Shown here in pieces: positions 1-8,226 of a stretch of 64,000 nt of DNA. This stretch comes from Agromyces aureus (GTDB lineage Bacteria > Actinomycetota > Actinomycetes > Actinomycetales > Microbacteriaceae). The notes beneath the pieces are model-generated. The model searched no databases. It was not told the DNA's origin and worked only from the letters and a program-made list of their open reading frames with translations. The DNA is taken from positions 930,001 through 994,000 of the forward strand of contig NZ_CP013979.1 of NCBI RefSeq assembly GCF_001660485.1, given 5' to 3'. The first letter of the stretch is position 1; each line of letters opens with the position of its first letter. Made by a program: the position numbers and the translations under genes.

Positions 1-1
1 C

Positions 2-1426
2 GTGGCGTCGTCGACCAACGGCAACACGCGGGAGATCTCCGTCGTCGGCGAGACCGACGGCGAGACGACCTGGTCGACCACCGATGCCGTGTTCGACATG
101 AACGAGGGCAGCAAGGCGACCTGGGCGATCGAGCAGAACGTCGGGCTGCAGCTCTTCGACCGCAGTGCCGACGAGCTCGAGAACGACGCCACGGCGTACC
201 AGATGGCCGAGCTGCTGCGCAGCGCCGAGTTCGATCTCGGCGTGATCGCGACCGATGGCACGTCGTACTCGCCGTACATCTCGTACGACGGGCTCTCGGT
301 GGCCGGCGACCTGCCCTTCACGCGGGCCGAGGGTGCCACCGACGAGCTGTACCCCGACCGCATCGTCGGCGTCGCGAACCTGCAGTCCGTGCCGACGAAG
401 TTCGCGTTCACCTCGCTCGACGGGGCCACGCGCCAGAGCGTCGCGTACGCCGACCCCGCCGCGGTCGTCGAGTACCCCGACTACTCCGCCGTCGGCATCC
501 GGGGCAAGGGCACCGACCTCGGCATGTGGCTGAACCTCGAGCGCGGAGTCGACGTCGCGGCCGAGATCGCCGCGTTCAACGCGCGCGCCGAGGCCGAGGC
601 GCCGACCACCGGCGGCGGCGTCGAGCTCGTCTCCGCCCCGGTCGACGAGATGATCGACCAGTTCGAGCCGTCGACGACGGCTCCGGCGACCGACCTGCCC
701 ATCGTCGCGAGCAACGACTTCACGCGTTACCTCGCCGCGAACCTCATCGACCGCCAGCAGGCGATCGACGTCTCGGCGTACGTCGGCGCGCCCGGCATGC
801 CCTCGCTCGACGACGCGATTCAAGAGGCCACGGAGCAGAACCCCTACGTGGTCGGCGTCGACGGCTACGGGGCGAGCGACGGCATCCTCTACGTGACCTA
901 CACGGCCTCGGCCGACGATCTCGCCGCGAACCGCGATGCGACGTATGCGAAGGCGCAGGAGGTGGTCGCCGAGGTGATCACCGACGGCATGGGCGACGCC
1001 GAGAAGGTCACCGCGCTGAACGACTGGATCACGGCGAACGCCGAGTACGACTACGAGGCGCTCGCCGCGAAGGAGGCCCTGGGCTCCGTCCCCGACGCGG
1101 AGGCGGCGGCCTGGCAGGCCTCCGGCGCGTTGGTCGACGGCTCGGCGGTGTGCGCCGGGTACGCGTACGCGTTCGAGGCGCTGGCCCTCGAGGCCGGGCT
1201 CGACGCGGTGGTCGTCACCGGTGACGTCACGGCCGGCGGTCGCCACGCATGGAACAAGGTCTCGATCGACGGCCGGTGGCTCGCGGTCGACACCACCTGG
1301 AACGACGACGAGGCGGCGAACCAGTACCTCATGATCACCGACGCGGAGTTCACCGGGCCGGCCGAGCGCACCGAGGACATCTTCTGGATGCAGGACTCGC
1401 GCATCGGCGACTACGCGGCGAAGTAG
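2..1426 (+). CDS. Transglutaminase-like domain protein, 5' truncated
   Basis: The reading frame is open from the first bases of the window, so the true start probably lies upstream; the GTG at base 2 is just the first possible codon. The C-terminal third carries a transglutaminase-like cysteine-protease core: Cys at about residue 384 of the visible part (SAVCAGYAYAFE), His at 415 (GRHAWNKV) and Asp at 430 (VDTTWND). These fit the Cys-His-Asp triad of the family. The roughly 300 residues before it are acidic and match nothing I recognise. In such proteins this core often sits behind a secreted or wall-associated N-terminus, but that part is missing here. The substrate is unknown. A strong hairpin follows the stop. 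Confidence 0.8.
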   Translation: MASSTNGNTREISVVGETDGETTWSTTDAVFDMNEGSKATWAIEQNVGLQLFDRSADELENDATAYQMAELLRSAEFDLGVIATDGTSYSPYISYDGLSVAGDLPFTRAEGATDELYPDRIVGVANLQSVPTKFAFTSLDGATRQSVAYADPAAVVEYPDYSAVGIRGKGTDLGMWLNLERGVDVAAEIAAFNARAEAEAPTTGGGVELVSAPVDEMIDQFEPSTTAPATDLPIVASNDFTRYLAANLIDRQQAIDVSAYVGAPGMPSLDDAIQEATEQNPYVVGVDGYGASDGILYVTYTASADDLAANRDATYAKAQEVVAEVITDGMGDAEKVTALNDWITANAEYDYEALAAKEALGSVPDAEAAAWQASGALVDGSAVCAGYAYAFEALALEAGLDAVVVTGDVTAGGRHAWNKVSIDGRWLAVDTTWNDDEAANQYLMITDAEFTGPAERTEDIFWMQDSRIGDYAAK

Positions 1427-1453
1427 CCCACGGGCGCTCGCGCGCGAACACGA

Positions 1454-1492
1454 CGACGACGGCCGCAGGCATTCCGCCTGCGGCCGTCGTCG
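1454..1492 (+). terminator. Hairpin terminator after the transglutaminase gene
   Basis: A perfect 17-bp stem (1454-1470 with 1476-1492) closes a 5-nt loop, ATTCC, 28 bp after the stop codon. There is no clear T-run, as is common for actinobacterial terminators. Confidence 0.8.
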
Positions 1493-1708
1493 GTGTTGGC
1501 GAGCCGGTTGATCGGTGGTCCCGCCGTCGGGCGGCCGACTGCGGCATCCGCTTCTCCGGGCGCCCGCGCGCACCTGACGGCCGGGCGTCGCGCGCGCGAA
1601 CATCGGGCACTCGTGGCGTGCGCCGGATCCCATGCGTGATCCGCGCTAGCTTCGAGGCATGCATCGCGCGCGCACCGATCACCGCTCCTCCGAAGGCCGG
1701 GTGACGAG

Positions 1709-2503
1709 TTGGGAGTGATCCTCGGACTCCTGCCCCTCGTGTTCTTCGTCGTCGCCGTCGTGCTGTTCCGGCGCAGACGTCAGCCCGTGCTGCGAAGCCT
1801 CGGGTTCTCGTTCGGCCGTTGGTCGGCGGTCGACGCGGCCGTCGGCCTTGCGATCCCGGCGATCGCGTTCACCGCGATCTTCCTGACCGAGCGCGCGCTG
1901 AACGCGATCCGGGTCGAGGCGGGCACGATCACCTGGGCGTCCTTCGTCACCGACGTGCTCGTGCAGCTGTTCTTCGCCGCCCTGCTCGAGGAGCTCATCT
2001 ACCGGGTCGGCCTGCTCAGCGGCGTCGCGGCGAGTCTCGCGAGAGTGCCCTTCGGCCGATGGATCGCGGTGCTCGTCACCGGGGCGCTCTTCGGCATCGC
2101 CCATCTCGACAACGAGGGCGCGACGTGGGTCGCGGCGCTCGGCACCGGGCTCGGCGGCGTCATCTACGGCATCGCGTTCCTCGCGACCCGGAGCATCGTG
2201 CTCCCGCTGTTCCTGCATCTGTCGTGGAACATGTCCGAGGGCCTCTTCGGGTTCCCGATCAGCGGCCATCTCGTGCCGGGATTCGCGACCTCCGAGGGCG
2301 TCGGCCCGGTGTCGATCACGGGCGGGGAGTACGGGCCCGAGGCGGGGATCCCCGGTCTGATCGCCCGGTTCCTCGTGATCGCCCTCGTGCTCGTCTACGT
2401 GAAGCTGCGGTGGCCGCAGGGCAGCATCGCCCGGCTCGAGTTCGCCCCCGATCCCGCCCGCCGCTCCGACCGGACCGCGGTGTCGGCGGCCGACGCCGGG
2501 TGA
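1709..2503 (+). CDS. CPBP-family intramembrane metalloprotease
   Basis: A 264-residue multi-pass membrane protein with the CPBP/Abi (CAAX-protease-like) signature. It has EELIYR with the glutamate pair at residues 94-95 and Arg 99, FGIAHLDN with His 132, and HLSWN with His 170 and Asn 174. In characterised relatives these residues bind zinc and cleave substrates within the membrane; bacterial members act in bacteriocin self-immunity or protein maturation, and the substrate here is unknown. Membrane segments are visible at about 3-20, 45-62, 83-95, 118-135, 145-165 and 215-232. The start is uncertain: TTG at 1709 fits a GAAGG upstream better, and GTG at 1715 is the alternative. Confidence 0.85.
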   Translation: MGVILGLLPLVFFVVAVVLFRRRRQPVLRSLGFSFGRWSAVDAAVGLAIPAIAFTAIFLTERALNAIRVEAGTITWASFVTDVLVQLFFAALLEELIYRVGLLSGVAASLARVPFGRWIAVLVTGALFGIAHLDNEGATWVAALGTGLGGVIYGIAFLATRSIVLPLFLHLSWNMSEGLFGFPISGHLVPGFATSEGVGPVSITGGEYGPEAGIPGLIARFLVIALVLVYVKLRWPQGSIARLEFAPDPARRSDRTAVSAADAG

Positions 2504-2545
2504 GCGGCTTCGCGGCGGGTGGTTCCTTCGGTCGCTGATGGGAGA

Positions 2546-2565
2546 GCGGATGCCGCGGCATCCGC
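2546..2565. repeat. 20-bp perfect palindrome built from the GGATGCCG word
   Basis: GCGGATGCCGCGGCATCCGC lies between the CPBP gene and the MarR gene, 26 bp before the MarR start. It is a head-to-head copy of a word scattered through the window. It may serve as a terminator stem for the upstream gene or as an operator for the MarR gene; the sequence does not decide. Confidence 0.7.
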
Positions 2566-2590
2566 GCTCCCGTTCGCTACTGTCGAGAGC

Positions 2591-3097
2591 GTGAACCCCA
2601 AGCCGAGCGAGCGCGACGACGAGGTCGATCTGCTGATCGACGCGTGGTCGCGCCGCCTGCCCGACGCGGACCTCTCGCCGCTCGACGTCATGTCGCGGCT
2701 GCGCCGGGCGGCGAACCGGCTCTCGAAGCTGCGCGCGTCGGCGTTCAGCGACGCCGGCCTCGCCTCGTGGGAGTTCGACGTGCTCGCGGCCCTGCGCCGC
2801 CAGGACGAACCGCACGAGCTGAGTCCGGCGCACCTCATCGCCGCCACCATGATCGGCAGCGCCGCCATGACCAACCGGCTCGACAACCTCGCCGTGCGCG
2901 GGCTCGTCGAGCGACGCCCGAACCCTCGCGACGGGCGGAGCGTGCTCGTGCGGCTCACCGCCGAGGGGTCGACCAGGGTCGACGAGGCCATGCGCGGGCT
3001 CGTCGCGCGCGAAGCCGTCGAACTCGAGTCGCTCACGCGCGACGAGCAGGCCACCCTCTCGCGGCTGCTGCGCCGGCTCACCGACGATCCCGCCTGA
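2591..3097 (+). CDS. MarR-family transcriptional regulator
   Basis: The start is placed at GTG 2591 (VNPKPSERDDEVD...), because further upstream the frame runs into the palindrome and low-complexity sequence; this gives 168 residues. The middle holds a winged helix: ATMIGSAAMTNRLDNLAVRGLVERRPNPRDGRSVLVRLT resembles the recognition helix and wing of MarR proteins, whose DGR-x-x-x-V-x-LT wing is typical. The helices at both ends would form the dimer interface. MarR proteins usually repress adjacent genes in response to small aromatic ligands. The next gene is 71 bp downstream on the same strand and has its own ribosome binding site. Confidence 0.9.
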   Translation: MNPKPSERDDEVDLLIDAWSRRLPDADLSPLDVMSRLRRAANRLSKLRASAFSDAGLASWEFDVLAALRRQDEPHELSPAHLIAATMIGSAAMTNRLDNLAVRGLVERRPNPRDGRSVLVRLTAEGSTRVDEAMRGLVAREAVELESLTRDEQATLSRLLRRLTDDPA

Positions 3098-3168
3098 ACG
3101 AGGGCGGCTCGACTTCCCTCGGCGCGACGCGACCGGGAGAATGGACGCGACGCAGGAGGAACGTGCGA

Positions 3169-3648
3169 ATGACTGACCAGACGGATGCCGCGACGAACGA
3201 CGGTGCCGCGGGCGCGACCCGATCGGCGGTGCACACGCACGCGCACGAGGCCGAGGGGTGCCCCGAGTGCTTCATCGAGCTGCAGCCCGACGGCGAATGG
3301 TGGAGGGCGCGGCCCGAGGGATCGCGCCTCGTCGGCCTCGTCGTCTCGCGCCCCGACATGCCGTCGGTCACCGAGCAGCGCGACGACCTCGCCGCGTTCG
3401 GCGTCGCGATCTTCGACTTCCGCCATCCGGCGCCCGAGAGCGTCGAGAACTGGGAGCAGCGCCTCGAGCGCTTCTTCGGCACGCTGCGCGCGGGCGACGT
3501 GCTCGTCGTCTCCAACCAGCACGCCCTCGGACGCACGGCCGACGAAGAGGTGCGCACGATCGCGGCGCTCCGCCGTCGCGGCATCGTGGTCAAGGTGCTG
3601 AACCACGGTGCCCGGCACCTCGCCGACGCCGCTGCGGTCACGGAGTAG
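3169..3648 (+). CDS. Stand-alone resolvase-like domain protein, apparently without catalytic motif
   Basis: A 159-residue protein with a good ribosome binding site (AGGAGGA, 3154-3160) before ATG 3169. Residues about 52-150 follow the fold of the serine-recombinase catalytic domain: LVGLVVSRPD, then SVTEQRDDLAAFGV, GDVLVVSNQHALGRTADEE and IAALRRRGIVVKVL. They match the family's start strand, QxxAL helix, LxRLGR segment and last strand. However, the family Y-x-R-x-S motif reads LVVSR, so the catalytic arginine and correctly placed serine are missing, and there is no C-terminal DNA-binding domain. The N-terminus has a His-rich stretch and a CPEC pair. It is more likely a domesticated binding or regulatory protein than a recombinase. 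Confidence 0.6.
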   Translation: MTDQTDAATNDGAAGATRSAVHTHAHEAEGCPECFIELQPDGEWWRARPEGSRLVGLVVSRPDMPSVTEQRDDLAAFGVAIFDFRHPAPESVENWEQRLERFFGTLRAGDVLVVSNQHALGRTADEEVRTIAALRRRGIVVKVLNHGARHLADAAAVTE

Positions 3649-3871
3649 CCGAGCCGCCCGGGTCGTCGACCCCGGCGATCGGCTCCGTGATCGGACGTCT
3701 CGCCTGCCGCGACGCGCGCGGAAACAGTGCGTCGGTTCGGCGTATTTCCGCAGCATTCCACGCCGCTGAGCGGCATCCGCGCAACGTAACCGCTATCCGA
3801 GCGAAACACTCCGCCGATATGGTGAGCGCACGGATGGCCCGACGTGCGGCCTCTGCGACGAAGGAGAGCTG

Positions 3872-6355
3872 ATGACGTTCCGACCCCTTCCCGACACCAG
3901 GCCGAGGCGACTCGTCGCGCTCGCCCTGCCCGGCCTGCTCGCGGCGGCCCTGCTGACGACGGCGCCGGCCATGGCCGCCGCCGCAGACGAGCCGATCGAC
4001 GGTGCGCGCACCTCGGGCGATCCGATGTTCCCGAACGTCGGCAACGGCGGCTACGACGCGCTCGACTACGACGTTGCGATCGCGTGGACGCCGAACGCCA
4101 CGCAGTCGGGATCGACGATCGCCGGCACCATCCTGGCGACCAGCACCATGACGGCGACCGCGCCGCAGCCGCTGAAGAGCTTCTCGCTCGACTTCGAAGG
4201 GCTCGAGGTCGACTCGGTGACCGTCGACGGTGCTCCGGCCGCGTGGGTGCGCGAGGTGGACCCGGGTGCGATCAAGTACAAGCTGGTCGTCACTCCGACG
4301 ACCCCGGTCAGCGGCGAGTTCTCGGTCGCCGTGACGTACCACGGCGCACCCAGCTCGCACACCGATCTCGACGGCTCGTCCGAGGGGTGGAACCGCACCT
4401 CCGACGGGGCGACGCTGCTCGGCCAGCCGATCGGCATGATGACGGGCTACCCGCACAACAACACGCCCGCCGACAAGGCGACGTACACGTTCACCCTCGA
4501 CATCCCGACGACGCTGAACAACGTCGCCGGCACCGCGCCCGGTACGGCCGCGGCCGTGGCCAACGGCGAGCTCCGGTCGAAGACCGCATCCTCCGACGGC
4601 ACGCGCACCACGTGGGTGTGGGACCAGACGAAGCCGATGGCTTCGGAGCTGGCCGTGATCTCGATCGGCCGGTACGACGTGATCGAGTCGCAGGTGCAAC
4701 TCACCGACGGCAGCACGATTCCGTCGTGGTCGTTCATGGACTCCACGCTGTCGGCGGCGAACAAGAACACCATCCGCACGCGCGAGGCGCAGCTGGGCAC
4801 GATCATCCGCAACCTCGAGACGCTCTACGGGCCCTACCCGGGCAAGAGCACCGGCGTGATCGTCGACACCGTGCCGAGCGGCATCAACTACGCGCTCGAG
4901 ACGCAGGACCGCTCGTTCTTCCCCTCAGCGGGATCGGTCGGCGGCAACACGCTCATCCACGAGCTCGTGCACCAGTGGTATGGCGACAACGTGTCGCCCG
5001 TGACCTGGACCGACATCTGGATCGGTGAGGGCATGGCGACCTGGGGACCCACGTTCTACAACACGACCGAGGGTTTCGGCACCGGCGCGACCCCCAGCGA
5101 ACTCACCTACTTCAACTCCTGGAACACCACGGCCCCGACGAGCTCCAACTGGTCGACCGCGCCGGGCACGCAGACGGATTCCGCCAACCTCTACGGCTAC
5201 CAGACCTACACGCGCGGCGCACAGTTCTGGGCGGCGCTGCGGGTGGCGATCGGCGACGACGCGTTCTTCGCCCTGATCGAGCAGTGGCAGACGCGCTACG
5301 CAGGGCAGAGCCGCACGGGTGCCGACCTGAAGGCGCTCGCCGAGGAACTCTCGGGCCGCGACCTCACCGCGTTCTACACCGACTGGATCCTCGAGGCGGG
5401 CAAGCCGGCCTGGCCCGAGAAGCTCACGGTCTCGCTGGCCGGTGCCCCAGCGACGGGCACCGTCCGTGCCGGTGACGTGGTGACGTACACGCTGACCGCG
5501 ACGAACACCGGTCGGGTGCCGCTCGCGACCTCGGTCGTGACGGTCGACCTCGCCGGCGTGCTCGGACAGGCGTCGATCGACATGAGCTCGTTGCCGGCCG
5601 GTGTCACGATCGACGGCTCGACGCTCACCTGGGCGGTGCCGGCGACGGCGGTCGGCGCACCGGCGGCGACCGTCTCGTTCGGCGCGACCATCTCCGCTGC
5701 TGCTGCGGGCGGCCCGCTGACGGCGACGGCGAAGGTCGCGACCCTCGGCGGCACGTGCGTGGACTGCGCTGCGACGCTGACGGTCGCCCGCGACGCCCAA
5801 CGGCCGACCGCGACCCTCGTCACCCCGACGACCGCGGGCCCGTTCTCGGCGCTCGCGGTGCGGGTCGACGCGACCGACAACGCCGGTCTGCAGCGCATCG
5901 TCGCCAACGTCTACCAGGGGACGACCCTCGTGAAGAGCACCCAGACGGCGGTCGCGGGCGGGGCGAAGAGCGGCACGCACACGGCAACGGTGAAGCTGCC
6001 CGACGGCAGCTACACCGTGAAGTACAACTCGCAGGACCTCGCCGGCAACATCTCGACCACGTCGACGTTCGCGTTCACGATCGACGCGACGAAGCCGACG
6101 GTCACCGTGAAGGACGGTTCATCGTTCACGGTGACGACGGGCGGAACCTACGACCTCGTGAGCTACAAGCTGTTCGACGCGGGCAAGATCGATCGCGTCG
6201 TGGTGAACGGCGTGGTCAAGGACCTCTCCGACAATCAGTGGTCCGACGTGAACTTCCTGAAGCCGGGCGTCTTCGGCGCCGTCAAGGGTGAGAACACGAT
6301 GCTGGTCTACGACGTCGCCGGCAATGCGCAGACGGTGGTGTTCACGCTGAACTAG
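3872..6355 (+). CDS. Secreted M1-family zinc metallopeptidase with Ig-like tail
   Basis: An 827-residue exported protein. Residues 1-36 form a signal peptide (basic start, Ala/Leu core, AMAAAADE cleavage region). The catalytic part is of M1 aminopeptidase type: the HExxH zinc motif is at residues 363-367 (HELVHQWYGD) and the third ligand, Glu 386, is 19 residues further in IGEGMATW. After about residue 515 come a DUF11-like beta domain (TYTLTATNTG) and Ig/cadherin-like repeats (RPTATLVTP, SYTVKYNSQDLAGN). These usually serve adhesion or spacing on the cell surface. GGAGAG precedes the ATG. It probably trims peptides from external proteins. The usual exopeptidase GxMEN motif appears to read GINYALET, so exopeptidase specificity is uncertain. 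Confidence 0.88.
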   Translation: MTFRPLPDTRPRRLVALALPGLLAAALLTTAPAMAAAADEPIDGARTSGDPMFPNVGNGGYDALDYDVAIAWTPNATQSGSTIAGTILATSTMTATAPQPLKSFSLDFEGLEVDSVTVDGAPAAWVREVDPGAIKYKLVVTPTTPVSGEFSVAVTYHGAPSSHTDLDGSSEGWNRTSDGATLLGQPIGMMTGYPHNNTPADKATYTFTLDIPTTLNNVAGTAPGTAAAVANGELRSKTASSDGTRTTWVWDQTKPMASELAVISIGRYDVIESQVQLTDGSTIPSWSFMDSTLSAANKNTIRTREAQLGTIIRNLETLYGPYPGKSTGVIVDTVPSGINYALETQDRSFFPSAGSVGGNTLIHELVHQWYGDNVSPVTWTDIWIGEGMATWGPTFYNTTEGFGTGATPSELTYFNSWNTTAPTSSNWSTAPGTQTDSANLYGYQTYTRGAQFWAALRVAIGDDAFFALIEQWQTRYAGQSRTGADLKALAEELSGRDLTAFYTDWILEAGKPAWPEKLTVSLAGAPATGTVRAGDVVTYTLTATNTGRVPLATSVVTVDLAGVLGQASIDMSSLPAGVTIDGSTLTWAVPATAVGAPAATVSFGATISAAAAGGPLTATAKVATLGGTCVDCAATLTVARDAQRPTATLVTPTTAGPFSALAVRVDATDNAGLQRIVANVYQGTTLVKSTQTAVAGGAKSGTHTATVKLPDGSYTVKYNSQDLAGNISTTSTFAFTIDATKPTVTVKDGSSFTVTTGGTYDLVSYKLFDAGKIDRVVVNGVVKDLSDNQWSDVNFLKPGVFGAVKGENTMLVYDVAGNAQTVVFTLN

Positions 6356-6380
6356 CGCGGGCGCGACCGACCCGTGCATG

Positions 6381-6414
6381 CAGTGAGGCCCCTCCGACTG
6401 GAGGGGCCTCACTG
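6381..6414. terminator. Bidirectional hairpin terminator between convergent genes
   Basis: A perfect 15-bp stem (6381-6395 with 6400-6414) with a GACT loop lies between the end of the peptidase gene and the end of the minus-strand aminotransferase gene. Confidence 0.85.
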
Positions 6415-6441
6415 GGCTCGCGCGTCTCGGTCGTGCGGCGA

Positions 6442-7710
6442 CTACTCCGCCAGCGCCACCGCGAGGCTCTCGCGCACGATGGCGAGGCCCTTCAGGAGCT
6501 CGTCGTCGCTGATCGTCAGCGCGGGCAGGAACTTCAGCACCTCGTCATGGGCGCCCGAGGTCTCGATCACGAGGCCGCGCGTGAAGGCCTGCTTCGAGAT
6601 GCGGCCAGCGAGGCCGCGGTCGGCGTCGCACGCGAGGCCGTACATGAGTCCGCGGCCGCGAACGACGAACCCGAGTTCGGGGTTCGCCGCGGCGATCTGC
6701 TCGAGCTCGGCGCGCAGCAGCGCCGACCTGGCGGCGACGCCGTCGACGAGCGCGGTGTCCGCCCAGTAGTTCTCGAGGGCGGCGCGCGCCGAGACGAACG
6801 CGAGGTTGTTGCCGCGGAACGTTCCGGTGTGGGCGCCGGGCTTCCACACGTCGACCTCGGGGCGCAGGAGCACCAGCGACATGGGCAGGCCGGAGCCCGA
6901 GATCGACTTGGAGACGGTCACGAGGTCGGGGACGATGCCCGACTCCTCGAACGCGAAGAACGCGCCTGTGCGACCGACGCCGGCCTGGATCTCGTCGAGG
7001 ATCAGCAGGATGCCGCGCTCGGCCGTGATCGCGCGCAGACGCCGCAGCCACGCGGCGCTCGCCACGTTGATGCCGCCTTCGCCCTGCACGGCCTCGACGA
7101 TGACCGCGGCGGGCAGGTCGACGCCCGAACCCGGGTCGTCGAGCATCTTCTCGAGCAGGTCGAGCGTGTCGACGTCCGCCCCGAGGTAGCCGTCGTAGGG
7201 CAGGCGCGTGATGTTGTCGAGCGTGATGCCGGCGGCACCGCGGTAGTGGCTGTTGCCGGTCGCGGCGAGAGCGCCGATGCTCAGGCCGTGGAACGCGTTC
7301 GTGAACGCCACGACGTTGGTGCGACCGGTGGCCTGGCGGGCGACCTTCAGCGCCGCCTCGACGGCGTTCGCGCCGGTCGGCCCGGTGAACTGCAGCTTGT
7401 GGTCGAGCCCTCGCGGTTCGAGCACGAGGCGCTCGAACGCCTCGATGAACGCCTTCTTGGCCGAGGTCGCCATGTCGAGGCCGTGGATGATGCCGTCGCG
7501 CTCGAGGTACTCGACCAGGGCTCGCGTGAAGAGGGGGTTGTTGTGCCCGTAGTTGAGCACGCCGGCGCCGGCGAAGAAGTCGAGGTACTCGCGGCCGTCT
7601 TCGCCGACCAGCGTCGAACCGACCGCACGGTCGAACACGACGGGGAAGGCGCGCACGTACCCGCGCACCTCGGACTCGCGGCGGTTGAAGACTTCGAGTT
7701 CGTCGCTCAT
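6442..7710 (-). CDS. ectB: EctB-like diaminobutyrate-2-oxoglutarate aminotransferase
   Basis: A 422-residue class III PLP aminotransferase. It follows ectoine-pathway EctB along its length: the start (RRESEVRGYVRAFPVVFD), AGAGVLNYGHNNP, DGIIHGLDM, TGPTGANAVEAA, LDEIQAGVGRTG and GTFRGNNLAFV. The PLP lysine is Lys 268 in TVSKSISGSG. EctB converts L-aspartate semialdehyde plus glutamate to L-2,4-diaminobutyrate. No ectA or ectC lies within the window; the gene instead follows sufS-sufU with a 45-bp gap on the same strand. Some Microbacteriaceae, Agromyces among them, carry diaminobutyrate in peptidoglycan, so a cell-wall supply role is possible. AGAGG precedes the ATG at a wide spacing. Confidence 0.85.
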   Translation of the reverse strand: MSDELEVFNRRESEVRGYVRAFPVVFDRAVGSTLVGEDGREYLDFFAGAGVLNYGHNNPLFTRALVEYLERDGIIHGLDMATSAKKAFIEAFERLVLEPRGLDHKLQFTGPTGANAVEAALKVARQATGRTNVVAFTNAFHGLSIGALAATGNSHYRGAAGITLDNITRLPYDGYLGADVDTLDLLEKMLDDPGSGVDLPAAVIVEAVQGEGGINVASAAWLRRLRAITAERGILLILDEIQAGVGRTGAFFAFEESGIVPDLVTVSKSISGSGLPMSLVLLRPEVDVWKPGAHTGTFRGNNLAFVSARAALENYWADTALVDGVAARSALLRAELEQIAAANPELGFVVRGRGLMYGLACDADRGLAGRISKQAFTRGLVIETSGAHDEVLKFLPALTISDDELLKGLAIVRESLAVALAE

Positions 7711-7755
7711 GGCAGGGGGAACCTCTTTCTGTTCGGCGTCGGCGGTGCTAGAAGC

Positions 7756-8226
7756 CTAGGCCTCTTGGCTGGGCGTCGAGGCCGACGCCGTGGCCTCCAG
7801 GAGGCAGGCCTCGAGCGCGACCCACGAGAGCATCGCGCACTTGACGCGCATGACGTACTTCGAGACGCCGTGGAAGGCGATCGCGTCGCCGAGCAGGTCC
7901 TCATCGGGTTCGCCGGCGCCCTGGGAGCGCAGCATCGCGCGAAACCCGTCGATGAGCTCGCGCACGTGCTCGGTGTCGGAGCCGACCACGAGCTCGGTGA
8001 GGGCCGATGCCGACGCCATCGAGATGCTGCATCCGTCGCCCTCCCACCCGAGCGCCTCGACCGTCGAGCCGGAATCGTCGAGGCGGATGCCGAGCGTGAT
8101 CTCGTCGCCGCACGTCGGGTTCAGCTCGTGGTGCGACGCGTGCGGAGCATCGAGGGCGCCGTCGCCGACGCGGCGCTTCGAGTGGTCGAGGATCAGCTCC
8201 TGGTAGAGGCCCGAGAGGTCGCTCAT
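7756..8226 (-). CDS. sufU: SufU-type iron-sulfur / sulfur-transfer protein
   Basis: A 156-residue SufU of normal length. It has the three zinc/sulfur-binding cysteines Cys 39 (NPTCGDE), Cys 66 (GDGCSIS) and Cys 130 (VKCAML), plus Asp 41. SufU takes the persulfide from SufS and feeds Fe-S cluster assembly. The insertion between the first two Cys-containing motifs and the last, about residues 76-125, is typical of SufU rather than IscU. The start codon overlaps the sufS stop as ATGA, so the two are translationally coupled. Confidence 0.95.
   Translation of the reverse strand: MSDLSGLYQELILDHSKRRVGDGALDAPHASHHELNPTCGDEITLGIRLDDSGSTVEALGWEGDGCSISMASASALTELVVGSDTEHVRELIDGFRAMLRSQGAGEPDEDLLGDAIAFHGVSKYVMRVKCAMLSWVALEACLLEATASASTPSQEA

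Noticed and set aside
3169..3648. Mobile element or integrase
   Set aside because: The protein lacks recombinase active-site residues and a DNA-binding domain, and no inverted repeats or att-like duplications flank it.
6442..7710. Ectoine biosynthesis cluster
   Set aside because: Only the EctB-like gene is present; no acetyltransferase of EctA type or EctC cupin adjoins it. The cupin at 14.2 kb is not EctC-like.
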